NCBI RefSeq assembly: GCF_900411315.1
Contig: NZ_LS990887.1
Location: 2,180,662-2,244,661, forward strand
Length of the DNA: 64,000 nt
Source: Corynebacterium senegalense
GTDB taxonomy: Bacteria; Actinomycetota; Actinomycetes; Mycobacteriales; Mycobacteriaceae
Direction: 5' to 3'
Positions 35,447-44,198 of the stretch are shown here, one piece after another; within the stretch, counting starts at the first letter, position 1; each line of letters begins with the position of its first letter. Made by a program: the position numbers and the translations under genes. The notes below the pieces were generated by a model. It had not been told where the DNA came from, did no database searches, and saw nothing but the letters and a program-made list of their open reading frames with translations.

Positions 35447-38400
35447 ATGCACCTCAAATCGCTGACGCTCAAGGGCTTCAAGTCCTTCGCGTCTGCGACG
35501 ACGATGAAATTCGAGCCCGGCATCTGCGCCGTGGTCGGACCGAACGGCTCGGGCAAGTCGAACGTGGTGGACGCGCTGGCGTGGGTGATGGGCGAGCAGG
35601 GGGCGAAGAACCTGCGCGGCGGGAAGATGGAGGATGTCATCTTCGCTGGCGCGGGCGAGCGCAAACCCCTCGGGCGCGCGGAGGTCACACTGACCTTCGA
35701 CAACTCGGACAAGCACCTTCCGATCGAGTACACCGAGGTGGCGATCACCCGCCGCATGTTCCGCGACGGGGCCTCCGAGTACGAGATCAACGGCGCGAAG
35801 GCGCGCCTGATGGACATCCAGGAGCTGCTCTCGGATTCCGGAATCGGCCGCGAGATGCACATCATCGTCGGCCAGGGCAAACTCTCGGAAATCCTCGAGT
35901 CGCGCCCCGAGGACCGCCGCGCGTTCATCGAGGAGGCCGCCGGTGTGCTCAAGCACCGCCGTCGCAAGGAGAAGGCGCAGCGCAAGCTGGCCAGCATGCA
36001 GGGCAACCTCGACAGGCTCCAGGACCTCACGGACGAGCTGGGCAAGCAGCTCAAGCCCCTGGCCCGCCAAGCCGAGGCCGCCAAGCGCGCCGCGACGGTG
36101 CAGTCGACGCTTCGCGACGCCCGACTGACCCTCGCCGGGGACCAGGTGGTCACGCTGCGTGCCCAGCTTTCCGACGCCACCCGCAACGCGCAGATCCTCG
36201 CCGAGCAGGTCGAGACGGTTTCCGCCGCGCTGGAGGAGGCCGTGGAGGCGCAGGAGGCGATCGAGCAGGAGCAGCAGGACGTTCAGCCGCGCGCCGAGGA
36301 GGCGCAGCAGGTGTGGTTCGCCCTGTCGACGCTGGTGGAGCGCGCCGGGGCCACCGTGCGCATCGCGACCGAGCGCGCCGGCAACGCCCGCGCCGAGGTG
36401 GCCTACCACGGGCAGGACCCGGATGACTTGGCCGCGCGCGCGGCCGCTGCCGACGAGCAGTTCGCCGAGGCCCTGGAGCAGGCGGAGGAGGCGGCGGAGC
36501 GCCTGGAGTCGGTCCGCGAGGAGGTCGCTGACCTGCAGAAGGCTTTCGACGAGGCGGAGCGCGAGCACCTCGCGCAGGTCCGGGCGATCGCCGACCGCCG
36601 CGAGGGCGTGGTCCGCCTGCTGGCGCAGGAGGAGTCGCAGAGCGCCGCGGTGGAGGCGGCCGAGGCGGAGATCGCCCGGCTGGGGGAGACGCTCGCCGAA
36701 ACCCGGGAGCGCTCCCGCGCCGCGCAGCGCGAGGCCGCCGGTGTCGCCGAGCGCCTCGCCGACCTGGAGGCGGAGCGCGACCCGCTGGACGAGGCTCACG
36801 TGCGCGCCTACACCGAGTCCGGCGCCGCCGAGAAGCGACTGGAGCAGCTGCGGGCCGCCCAGCTCGAGCGGGAGCGCGCGGTGTTCACCCTTTCCGCGCG
36901 CATCGACACCCTGCGCGAGCAGACCCCGAAGGGCGCGGCGGCTGATGTGCTGGGGGAGGGCTTCGCGCGTCTCGCTGGGCTGCTCACGGCGCGCGACGGC
37001 ACCTCGACGGCGCTCGCGGCGGTGCTCGGGCCCTACGCGGAGGCGCTCGTCGGCAGCGCGGAGGACGTGGTGGACAGGCTCGCCGCAGCGGAGCGCACGG
37101 TGGTGATCCGCCCGGAGGGCGGCGGCACGTGGCGCCTCGACAGCGACCGGCAGGTGGACTGGCTCCTCGACCACCTCGACGTAGCCCCCGAGATCCGGGG
37201 CCCGCTGACGCGCCTGCTCGTCGACGTCGCCCTCGCAGACACCCCGGAGCACGCCCGCCGCCTCGTCGAGTCGGATCCCCGGCTGCGCGCCGTCACCCGC
37301 GAGGGCGTCGTGGTCGGCGAGGGCTGGGTGGCGGCCGGGTCGGGCCGCGCCACCTCCGTTGAGCTCAGCGGGGACATCGACCGCGCCACCGCCGAGCTCG
37401 AGGTCGCCCAGGCCCAGCTGGAGGAGCTCTCCGGCACGTTGGAGGGGGCGAAGATCGCGGCGGAGGACGCCCGCGTCGCGGCGGCTGGTGCGAAGGCGGC
37501 GCTGCGCGAGCACGACACGAACCTTGAGGCGTGGCGCCGCGACCACCAGCGCCTGCAGAAGCAGCTGGAGGCGAACGAGGCCGAGCACAGGCGCGCCAGC
37601 GACCGCGCCACCGAGGCGGAGGCGCGCCTGGCCGAGCGCCGCAGAGAGCTCGCCGAGACCCGCGAGCGCCTCGCCCGCGTCGATGGTGAAGACAACCCGG
37701 ACGAGCCCTCCACCGCGGAGCGCGACCGCGCCAGCGCTGCCCTGGGCCAGGCCAAGGCCGTGGAGATGGAGGCCACCCTCGCCGCCCGCAGCGCCCAGCA
37801 GGCCGCGGACTCCCTCTCGGGCCGGGGTGACGCCCTGCGGCGGCAGGCGGAGCACGAGCGCCAGGCGAAGGCCCGCCACGAGGCCGCGGTGGCGAAGCGC
37901 CGCGCGCAGGCGGAGCTGGCCCGCGTCGTGGCGGGGCACGCCCGCGACATCGTGGCACGTGCCACCGCCGCGCTCGAGCGCGCCACCGCGGAGCGCGACG
38001 AGCTCGCCGCGACCGTCAACTCGTTGCGCGCCCAGCTGCAGCAGGCCCGGTCGAAGGTCAGCGCGACCCGCCAACAGCTCGAGCGGCTGACGGACAGCGC
38101 GCACTCCTCCGACATCGCCCGCTCGCAGGCGCAGGTCCGCATCGATGAGGCGGAGGCGAAGATCACGGAGTCTCTCGGCATCGCCATCTCCGACCTCCTC
38201 GCCGGATACACCCCCGGCGAGGATTTCGACCGCGCCGCCGAGGAGCGCCGCCTGCGCCAGGCCGAGAAGGACCTGCGTGCGCTGGGCAAGGTCAACCCCC
38301 TCGCGCTCGAGGAGTACAAGGCACTCGAGGAGCGCTACAGCTTCCTGTCCACGCAGCTTGACGACGTCATCCAGGCGCGCCGGGACCTCAGCGGCGTCAT

Positions 38401-38887
38401 CACCGAAGTGGACGCCCAGATCCTCCAGCTGTTCACCGACGCGTGGCGCGACGTGGAGGCCGAGTTCCCCCGGGTCTTCCAGACGCTCTTCCCGGGCGGC
38501 GAGGCCCGCCTCGTCCTCACCGAGCCGGAGGACATGCTCGCCACCGGCATCGAGATCGAGGCCCGCCCGCCCGGCAAGCGGGTCAAGCGCCTTTCCCTGC
38601 TGTCGGGCGGGGAGAAGTCGCTGACGGCGCTGGCGTTTTTGGTGGCGATCTTCCGCGCGCGCCCCAGCCCGTTCTACGTGCTCGACGAGGTCGAGGCCGC
38701 GCTCGACGACGTCAACCTGCGCCGCCTCATCGCCCTGCTCGAGGAGCTGCGCCGCGACTCCCAGCTGCTGGTGATCACCCACCAGAAGCCCACGATGGAC
38801 GTCGCGAACGTCCTCTACGGCGTCACGATGCGCGGCGACGGTGTCACCCGCGTCATCTCCCAGCGGATGAACCCCGCCGGGGAGTAA
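35447..38887 (+). CDS. smc: Chromosome segregation/condensation ATPase SMC
   Basis: A 1146-residue SMC protein. The N-terminal ATPase half has Walker A GPNGSGKSN at residues 31–39. Long coiled coils run from about 160 to 480 and 640 to 970 around a hinge (about 490–620, with GLLTARDGTSTALAAVLGP). The C-terminal half carries signature LLSGGEKSLTALAFL and Walker B FYVLDEVEAALDD. It forms the condensin core with ScpA/ScpB, which are not in this window. Start at ATG 35447 after a good -10. The coiled-coil regions are very rich in Ala, Glu and Arg. Confidence 0.97.
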   Translation: MHLKSLTLKGFKSFASATTMKFEPGICAVVGPNGSGKSNVVDALAWVMGEQGAKNLRGGKMEDVIFAGAGERKPLGRAEVTLTFDNSDKHLPIEYTEVAITRRMFRDGASEYEINGAKARLMDIQELLSDSGIGREMHIIVGQGKLSEILESRPEDRRAFIEEAAGVLKHRRRKEKAQRKLASMQGNLDRLQDLTDELGKQLKPLARQAEAAKRAATVQSTLRDARLTLAGDQVVTLRAQLSDATRNAQILAEQVETVSAALEEAVEAQEAIEQEQQDVQPRAEEAQQVWFALSTLVERAGATVRIATERAGNARAEVAYHGQDPDDLAARAAAADEQFAEALEQAEEAAERLESVREEVADLQKAFDEAEREHLAQVRAIADRREGVVRLLAQEESQSAAVEAAEAEIARLGETLAETRERSRAAQREAAGVAERLADLEAERDPLDEAHVRAYTESGAAEKRLEQLRAAQLERERAVFTLSARIDTLREQTPKGAAADVLGEGFARLAGLLTARDGTSTALAAVLGPYAEALVGSAEDVVDRLAAAERTVVIRPEGGGTWRLDSDRQVDWLLDHLDVAPEIRGPLTRLLVDVALADTPEHARRLVESDPRLRAVTREGVVVGEGWVAAGSGRATSVELSGDIDRATAELEVAQAQLEELSGTLEGAKIAAEDARVAAAGAKAALREHDTNLEAWRRDHQRLQKQLEANEAEHRRASDRATEAEARLAERRRELAETRERLARVDGEDNPDEPSTAERDRASAALGQAKAVEMEATLAARSAQQAADSLSGRGDALRRQAEHERQAKARHEAAVAKRRAQAELARVVAGHARDIVARATAALERATAERDELAATVNSLRAQLQQARSKVSATRQQLERLTDSAHSSDIARSQAQVRIDEAEAKITESLGIAISDLLAGYTPGEDFDRAAEERRLRQAEKDLRALGKVNPLALEEYKALEERYSFLSTQLDDVIQARRDLSGVITEVDAQILQLFTDAWRDVEAEFPRVFQTLFPGGEARLVLTEPEDMLATGIEIEARPPGKRVKRLSLLSGGEKSLTALAFLVAIFRARPSPFYVLDEVEAALDDVNLRRLIALLEELRRDSQLLVITHQKPTMDVANVLYGVTMRGDGVTRVISQRMNPAGE

Positions 38888-38926
38888 TCGCGCGCGACGC
38901 ACCGGGTTGCTGGCACTATGGACACC

Positions 38927-40534
38927 ATGACTAGTACGACCCTTCTCTGGATCATCGTTGCCCTGGTGGCGCTCGTCCTCATCGTCGCGGGCGTGATCGT
39001 CGCCGGCAACCGCCGCAAGAAGTCGAAGACGGTGACCTTCGAAAAGAAGGAGGAGCCGAAGGAGCTGACCCAGCAGGATAAGTCTGGCAACTACCAGGCC
39101 ACGGGCGGATTCAACTTCGCTCCCGCGGCCGCCCAGCCCGATCTCGTCCGCCGCGACGGCAGCACCGTCGCATCCAAGGCTGATGAGGCGCCCAAGGTCG
39201 CGGAGACGCCGAAGGAGCCCGTCGCCCCGGACGACCCCGAGTTCGAGGCCGCGTCCGCGCCGGTAGAGCCTGAGGTTGCGGAGCTGGTTGAGAAGGTGGA
39301 GCCGGTAGAGCCCGCTAAGCCTGCCGAGCCGGCGGAGCCCCAGGCGGAGCCGGCTGAGGAGGTTGAGCCCGTAGAGCCCGCTCAGCCCACCGAACCCGCG
39401 CAGGACCAGGCAGCGGAGCCGGTTGAGGAGGTGGAGCCTGTAGAGCCCGCGGACGTCGATAAGCAGCGTGCCGTGGAGGAGGAAGCCGAGGAGGCCGCCG
39501 AGGCCGCTGCTGTGACCGCGGAGGCGGCCGACGAGGCGCTCCGCGAGGGGGCCGAGCCGTCGGAGGACGCGGTTGTGGCGGAGCCCGAGCCGGGCGAGCC
39601 CCTCGATGAGATTGAGCCGGCCGCGGGGCGCATCGGCAAGCTGCGCGGGCGCCTGTCCCGCTCGCAGAACGCGATTGGCCAGGGGCTTCTCGGCATCCTC
39701 ACCGCGGGCGACCTCGACGAGGACGCTTGGGAGGAGATCGAGGACACCCTCATCATGGCGGACCTCGGCGCGCAGCTGACCATGAAGGTGACCGACAGCC
39801 TGCGCGAGAAGATCGCCGAGCGTGGCGTGACCTCCGAGGCCGAGGCCCGGGCGATGCTGCGCGAGACCCTCATCGAGGCCGCGCGGCCCGAGATGGACCG
39901 CTCCATCAAGGCCATGCCTAACGACGGCAAACCCGCCGTCATCCTTGTTGTCGGCGTCAACGGCACCGGCAAGACCACCACGACCGGCAAGCTGGCGCGA
40001 GTCCTCGTCTCGATGGGGCACTCCGTGGTTCTCGGCGCCGCTGACACCTTCCGCGCGGCTGCGGCGGATCAGCTGGAAACCTGGGGGCGCCGCGTGGGTG
40101 CCTCCACCGTGCGCGGCAAGGAGGGTGCGGACCCGGCGGCCGTGGCCTTCGATGCAGTCGCCACCGGCGTGGACCAGGGCGCGGACGTGGTCCTGGTGGA
40201 CACCGCGGGCCGCCTGCACACCGCGACCGGCCTGATGGACCAGCTGGGCAAGGTCAAGAGGGTCGTGGAGAAGAAGACCCATGTTGACGAGGTTTTGCTT
40301 GTTCTCGACGCGACGGTCGGGCAGAACGGCATCACGCAGGCGAGGGTTTTCCGGGACGTTGTGGACATCACTGGCGTGGTGCTGACCAAGCTGGACGGCA
40401 CCGCGAAGGGCGGCATTGTCTTCCAGGTCCAGGAAGAACTGGGTGTGCCCGTCAAGCTCGTCGGCCTCGGCGAGGGCGCGGATGATCTGGCTCCCTTCGA
40501 GGTAGAGAGCTTCGTCGACGCCTTGCTCGGGTAG
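38927..40534 (+). CDS. ftsY: Signal recognition particle receptor FtsY, membrane-anchored form
   Basis: SRP receptor GTPase that brings ribosome–SRP complexes to the translocon. 535 residues. Residues 5–27 form a membrane segment (LLWIIVALVALVLIVAGV). Residues 80–225 are an acidic Pro/Glu/Val/Ala repeat linker. The NG domain starts near 235 with the P-loop GVNGTGKTTTTGKL (about 343), DTFRAAAADQL, DTAGRLHT and TKLDGTAKGG. The ATG at 38927 was preferred; an ATG three codons upstream is possible. Ffh, its partner, is encoded at 44.2 kb. Confidence 0.95.
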   Translation: MTSTTLLWIIVALVALVLIVAGVIVAGNRRKKSKTVTFEKKEEPKELTQQDKSGNYQATGGFNFAPAAAQPDLVRRDGSTVASKADEAPKVAETPKEPVAPDDPEFEAASAPVEPEVAELVEKVEPVEPAKPAEPAEPQAEPAEEVEPVEPAQPTEPAQDQAAEPVEEVEPVEPADVDKQRAVEEEAEEAAEAAAVTAEAADEALREGAEPSEDAVVAEPEPGEPLDEIEPAAGRIGKLRGRLSRSQNAIGQGLLGILTAGDLDEDAWEEIEDTLIMADLGAQLTMKVTDSLREKIAERGVTSEAEARAMLRETLIEAARPEMDRSIKAMPNDGKPAVILVVGVNGTGKTTTTGKLARVLVSMGHSVVLGAADTFRAAAADQLETWGRRVGASTVRGKEGADPAAVAFDAVATGVDQGADVVLVDTAGRLHTATGLMDQLGKVKRVVEKKTHVDEVLLVLDATVGQNGITQARVFRDVVDITGVVLTKLDGTAKGGIVFQVQEELGVPVKLVGLGEGADDLAPFEVESFVDALLG

Positions 40535-40545
40535 TTCGTTTGTGG

Positions 40546-40575
40546 TGTAGGCCCTGCCGTTCGGTGGGGCCTACA
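40546..40575. terminator. Hairpin between convergent ftsY and the HNH gene
   Basis: A perfect 9-bp stem (TGTAGGCCC / GGGCCTACA) whose right arm contains the stop codon of the HNH gene. There is no T-run on either side, so terminator function is only probable. Confidence 0.5.
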
Positions 40576-41995
40576 TTGCGTTGGCCAGCGGTTCGTCGGC
40601 CGTGGTATCGAGGGGGTCGGGGTAGGGAGGCTCGTGCGGGTCCGGTTCGGGTGGGAGCCAGGAGGTGTCGGGCTGGGGCGCAAAGTCGAAGGTGAGGCCG
40701 TATTCCCGTTCCAGTGCGCGGATCCCGGTGAGGCATTCTTCGAGGTCTCCGGTTTCGTCGTAGGTGTCACACAAGGTGTGGCAGGCGGCGTGGAAGCGCT
40801 CCACGGTGGCCCGTTCGTGGCGCTCCTGGGCGAGGCTGACCGCCCAGCGGGGGTTGGTGGGGGTTGTGTGGTGGCGGATGATGGAGTCTGTGGCGGCGGT
40901 GGTCCAGGTGCCGTTGGGGAAGAGCCAGATGATGTCTCCAGTGTGGGGATCGGGGATGTAGAAGGCGCGCTTGTCTGTTTTCGTGTTGTGGTGGTGTTGG
41001 CACAGGGGATACAGATTGGCGGGAGTAGTGGGTCCGCCCTGGTCGTGGGGGATGCGGTGATCGAGCTGACAGCGGTGGGCCGGCTGGTGGCAGTCGGGGT
41101 AGATGCACGTGGGGTTGCGGGCGTGGATGTAGGCGGCCATGGCGTCGGTGGGTCGATAGGCGTCGGTGTGCGCCTCGCTGGCTGCGTCGAGATTGATGGT
41201 GCGGGGCGGACTGGCGTCGTAGATGCGGTGAAGTGTTTCGAGGTCATCGGCGGTTGCGGGGCCGAAGCCGGGGATGTGTGGGGTCTGGCCGGGAGTGGTG
41301 GGGGTGTAGAGGTAGATCACGGGTTGTACCGCGGGGGTGATGTCGCCAGCGAGGAGCTTGATGATGGCGTCGGGCAGAGAGAGCTTGTGGTGGCGGGCGG
41401 TCGCGGTCAGGTGTGCGCGGATTCCCGCCATGGTGGCGTTGTTGGTGGTGAGCGTGAGTTCGCCGAGGGGCTGGCCGTTGATGTTGATGGGATAGATGCT
41501 GGCCTGCGTGGCGGTGGGGATGGAACGCTTCTTTCGCGCGACGGGGTCGAAGTTGACCGATGCGTCGATGGTGGCAATCAGGCGGCGCAGGCGGCGGGTG
41601 ATCGCCCAGATGGTCGGCAACGGGCGCGTCGGGTGGGTGGGGGAGAGCATGTCGCTGAGCATGGCGTCGATAGTCTGCCAGACTTCTTCGGAGGTATCGG
41701 CGGGCAGGACGTTGAGGGTGCGGTCGATGGCATTGAGGCGAGGGATGTCCAGGTGTTTGTGGCGGTTGTGCAGTTCCCGTAATTGGGGCAGGTCGCGCAA
41801 GCGCGCGTAGGCGAAGATGCCGTTTTCGACGTAGCTTTTGCCCCGCCGGGTGAGCAGCATCGTTTCGGTGGTGATCTCTTCGACGTCACCGTCGAGGATG
41901 TCGTCGTCGGGGTCGGCGAAGCGGCGGAAGATGAGGTGCTCGCCGTCGATGATGAGTTGTGCCCCCGCCAGGCGCGGGTCAGTGCGCTGGTCCAT
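40571..41995 (-). CDS. HNH endonuclease of the 13E12 (DUF222) repeat type
   Basis: A 474-residue protein. The long N-terminal part (1–300) resembles the DUF222/13E12 repeat region. It is followed by a compact HNH nuclease: CIYPDCHQPAHRCQLDHRI, then ANLYPLCQHHHNTKT, holding the zinc Cys/His ligands and catalytic His. Such genes are multi-copy, mobile-like elements in mycobacteria and corynebacteria with no settled function. It lies between ftsY and amtB, breaking a conserved neighbourhood, and has more A/T codons than its neighbours. AAGGGGGA is 8 bases before the ATG, and TATAAT is further upstream. Confidence 0.85.
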   Translation of the reverse strand: MDQRTDPRLAGAQLIIDGEHLIFRRFADPDDDILDGDVEEITTETMLLTRRGKSYVENGIFAYARLRDLPQLRELHNRHKHLDIPRLNAIDRTLNVLPADTSEEVWQTIDAMLSDMLSPTHPTRPLPTIWAITRRLRRLIATIDASVNFDPVARKKRSIPTATQASIYPININGQPLGELTLTTNNATMAGIRAHLTATARHHKLSLPDAIIKLLAGDITPAVQPVIYLYTPTTPGQTPHIPGFGPATADDLETLHRIYDASPPRTINLDAASEAHTDAYRPTDAMAAYIHARNPTCIYPDCHQPAHRCQLDHRIPHDQGGPTTPANLYPLCQHHHNTKTDKRAFYIPDPHTGDIIWLFPNGTWTTAATDSIIRHHTTPTNPRWAVSLAQERHERATVERFHAACHTLCDTYDETGDLEECLTGIRALEREYGLTFDFAPQPDTSWLPPEPDPHEPPYPDPLDTTADEPLANAM

Positions 41996-42024
41996 GTATA
42001 TGTCCCCCTTGTTTTCCTGCTTTT

Positions 42025-42030
42025 ATTATA
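42025..42030 (-). promoter_or_regulatory. -10 element of the HNH gene
   Basis: A perfect TATAAT on the minus strand, 29 bases before the ATG, in an AT-rich gap. A clear -35 is not seen. Confidence 0.5.
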
Positions 42031-42227
42031 TCGAACATATGAACGGCTCGAAAGACCAAGCAATGGAAAAATGCGCAAAAGTACCGTACGTAGTTTCGAC
42101 TCTCCCGCGCCCACAAAAACCCGCAGCCGGTCCATGAAAGACGCACGACTACCCACCATGTGATGTGCATCTCAATTAATCGACGGGTATTCCCAAGGTT
42201 TTGGTTGTCGTTCTACGGTTTAGGGGA

Positions 42228-42257
42228 TTGAAAACAATCGAACGATAGATAGATAAT
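42228..42257 (+). promoter_or_regulatory. amtB–glnK promoter
   Basis: TTGAAA, an 18-base spacer and GATAAT (5 of 6 matches to TATAAT) lie directly upstream of amtB. The spacer contains the AmtR-like operator, so repressor binding would block RNA polymerase. Confidence 0.65.
42235..42248 (+). promoter_or_regulatory. AmtR-like operator
   Basis: CAAT-CGAACG-ATAG fits the AmtR consensus CTAT-N6-ATAG with one mismatch, and the right flank (ATAGAT) also fits. AmtR is the TetR-type nitrogen repressor of corynebacteria. AmtR itself is not encoded in this window. Confidence 0.6.
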
Positions 42258-42275
42258 GCGAAAGAGGTGATGGCG

Positions 42276-43763
42276 GTGACTGCAGATCAACTTGCGGCAT
42301 CAGGAAATGCGAGCTGGATACTCGTATCGGCGTCCCTGGTCTTGCTCATGACACCGGCGCTCGCACTGTTCTACGGCGGGATGTCCTCGCGCCGCAGCGT
42401 GCTCAACATGATGATGATGTCCTTCACGGCGCTGGGGATCATCACGGTCGTATACATCCTCTGGGGTTGGTCGATGTCCTACGGCACCCAGTCGCTGGCC
42501 GGGGTGGTGGCCAATCCCTTCGAGTTCTTCGGGCTGAGGAACGCGGTCATGGACGCCAACGGAAACTACGTCGCCGGCGCGAACGGTTACCCGGCGATCA
42601 TCGACGTCGGCTTCCAGCTCACCTTCGCCGCCATCACCGCGGCCATCATCTCGGGTGCGATCGCCAGCCGCGTGAAGATCGGCGCGTGGGTGCTGTTCGC
42701 GGGCGTGTGGTCCACCCTCGTGTACTTCCCCCTCGCCCACATGGTGTGGGGTGGCGGCCTTCTCAGCCATCACGAACACTCCATCGCGGCGTGGATGTAC
42801 GGCACCGAGAACGGCGAGGCGCGCATCGCGCCGATCGACTTCGCCGGCGGCACCGTCGTGCACATCTCCGCGGGTACCGCCGCTCTGGTGCTCGCGGTGG
42901 TGATTGGGCGTCGTCAAGGCTTCCCGAAGTCCAACTCCAGGCCCCACAACCTGCCGATGGTGATGCTCGGCGCGGCGCTTCTGTGGTTCGGATGGTTCGG
43001 CTTCAACGGCGGCTCCGCCTTCGCGGCAGACGGGCTCGCGGGCCTGGCCTGGGTCAACACCACGGCTTCCGCGGCCGCGGCGATGCTCGGCTGGCTCGCC
43101 ATCGAGAAGCTTCGCGACGGCTACGCCACCTCCCTCGGCGCATCCTCGGGCGTGGTCGCCGGGCTCGTGGCAATCACGCCGGCCGCCGGGGCTCTCTCGC
43201 CGGTGTCCTCACTGGCCCTCGGTTTCATCGGGGGAGTGCTGGCCTGCTACGGCGTCGGCCTGAAATACAGGTTCAATTACGACGATTCGCTCGACGTCGT
43301 CGGTGTCCACCTCGTCGCCGGCGTGTGGGGCACGATCGGGCTGGCGTTCTTCTCCGCGGGCAACGGCATCTTCACCGGCGGTGGCGCGGACGGCTGGCGT
43401 CTCCTAGTCGTGCAGACCGTCATCGCACTCGCCGCCATGGTCTTCGCCGGTGTCCTCACCCTTCTCATCGCGCTGGCAATCAAGTACACCATCGGCTGGC
43501 GCGTGAGCCGCGAGCAAGAGTTCGACGGTGTCGACTACTCCGTCCACCGCGAGACGGGCTACGACCTCGGCGGGCCCGGGATGCGCCCGGGCGGGGTCCC
43601 GGCGGGAAACAAGTCCGCAGCCGAGCTCGGCCTCAACGAGGCCCGCGAGCCGCACGGCGAGGAAGCGAAGCGCCGTTCCGCGCGCCCGGTGCCGCAAGGT
43701 AAGGTTTCCGCCAAGAAAGCGTCGGCCCCGGCCGCCGCGACGCAAGGAGGGAGTGGAGAATGA
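42276..43763 (+). CDS. amtB: Ammonium transporter AmtB
   Basis: A trimeric channel for ammonium/ammonia. 495 residues with 11 hydrophobic helices: start LMTPALALFYGGM, pore regions HMVWGGGLL and FAGGTVVHISAGTAAL, and FGWFGFNGGSAFAADG and DVVGVHLVAGVWGT (the twin pore histidines). The last 80 residues are a polar tail. The GTG at 42276 was chosen because AAAGAGG lies 8 bases before it; an ATG at 42270 is too close to that site. The stop overlaps glnK by four bases. Confidence 0.94.
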   Translation: MTADQLAASGNASWILVSASLVLLMTPALALFYGGMSSRRSVLNMMMMSFTALGIITVVYILWGWSMSYGTQSLAGVVANPFEFFGLRNAVMDANGNYVAGANGYPAIIDVGFQLTFAAITAAIISGAIASRVKIGAWVLFAGVWSTLVYFPLAHMVWGGGLLSHHEHSIAAWMYGTENGEARIAPIDFAGGTVVHISAGTAALVLAVVIGRRQGFPKSNSRPHNLPMVMLGAALLWFGWFGFNGGSAFAADGLAGLAWVNTTASAAAAMLGWLAIEKLRDGYATSLGASSGVVAGLVAITPAAGALSPVSSLALGFIGGVLACYGVGLKYRFNYDDSLDVVGVHLVAGVWGTIGLAFFSAGNGIFTGGGADGWRLLVVQTVIALAAMVFAGVLTLLIALAIKYTIGWRVSREQEFDGVDYSVHRETGYDLGGPGMRPGGVPAGNKSAAELGLNEAREPHGEEAKRRSARPVPQGKVSAKKASAPAAATQGGSGE

Positions 43764-44098
43764 AACTCATCACCGCAGTGGTCAAACCGTTCACCGTCAG
43801 CGACATCCGCGAGGCCCTCGACGGCGTCGGCGTGCACGGCATCACAGTGACCGAGGTGCAGGGGGCGGGCAGGCAGATCGCCAGCGTCGAGTACTACCGC
43901 GGGGCGAAGTACTCCTCCGCCTTCGTCACCAAGGCGAAGATCGAGGTGCTCGTCACCGACGAGCAGGCCGACGACGCCCTCGACGCCATCGTCGGCGCCG
44001 CCTACACCGGCGAGATCGGCGACGGGAAGGTGTGGGTCAGCGACGTCTGCAAGGTCATCCGCGTGCGCACGGGGGAGACCGACCACGACGCGATCTGA
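43760..44098 (+). CDS. glnK: PII nitrogen regulatory protein GlnK
   Basis: A 112-residue PII trimer subunit that senses 2-oxoglutarate and ATP/ADP, gates AmtB and in corynebacteria controls AmtR. The fold is intact (MKLITAVVKPF, TVTEVQG, TGEIGDGKVWVSDV ATP site). The T-loop keeps Gln39, Tyr46 and Tyr51, the modified position, but the canonical K-G-H-T before it reads I-A-S-V (residues 40–43), and the segment after Tyr51 (SSAFVTK) differs from VVDFLPK. ATGA overlap with amtB. glnD, its usual neighbour, is missing. Confidence 0.93.
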   Translation: MKLITAVVKPFTVSDIREALDGVGVHGITVTEVQGAGRQIASVEYYRGAKYSSAFVTKAKIEVLVTDEQADDALDAIVGAAYTGEIGDGKVWVSDVCKVIRVRTGETDHDAI

Positions 44099-44198
44099 TC
44101 GGGTGGATGTGCCCGCCGAGCGGCGCACGCGCTAGGCTGTAGCGAGTTGATTTCACGCTCGTTTCAGCCCCGAACAAGCAGCAAAGGGAGTGCCCACC

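Noticed and set aside
35237..40282. A 1681-codon stop-free frame on the minus strand opposite smc and ftsY, and similar long antisense frames (for example 228–2429 and 5300–8506).
   Set aside because: High GC and third-position bias remove stop codons from the opposite strand. The translations are low-complexity Arg/Gly/Leu/Val/His without family features, and real genes lie on the other strand.
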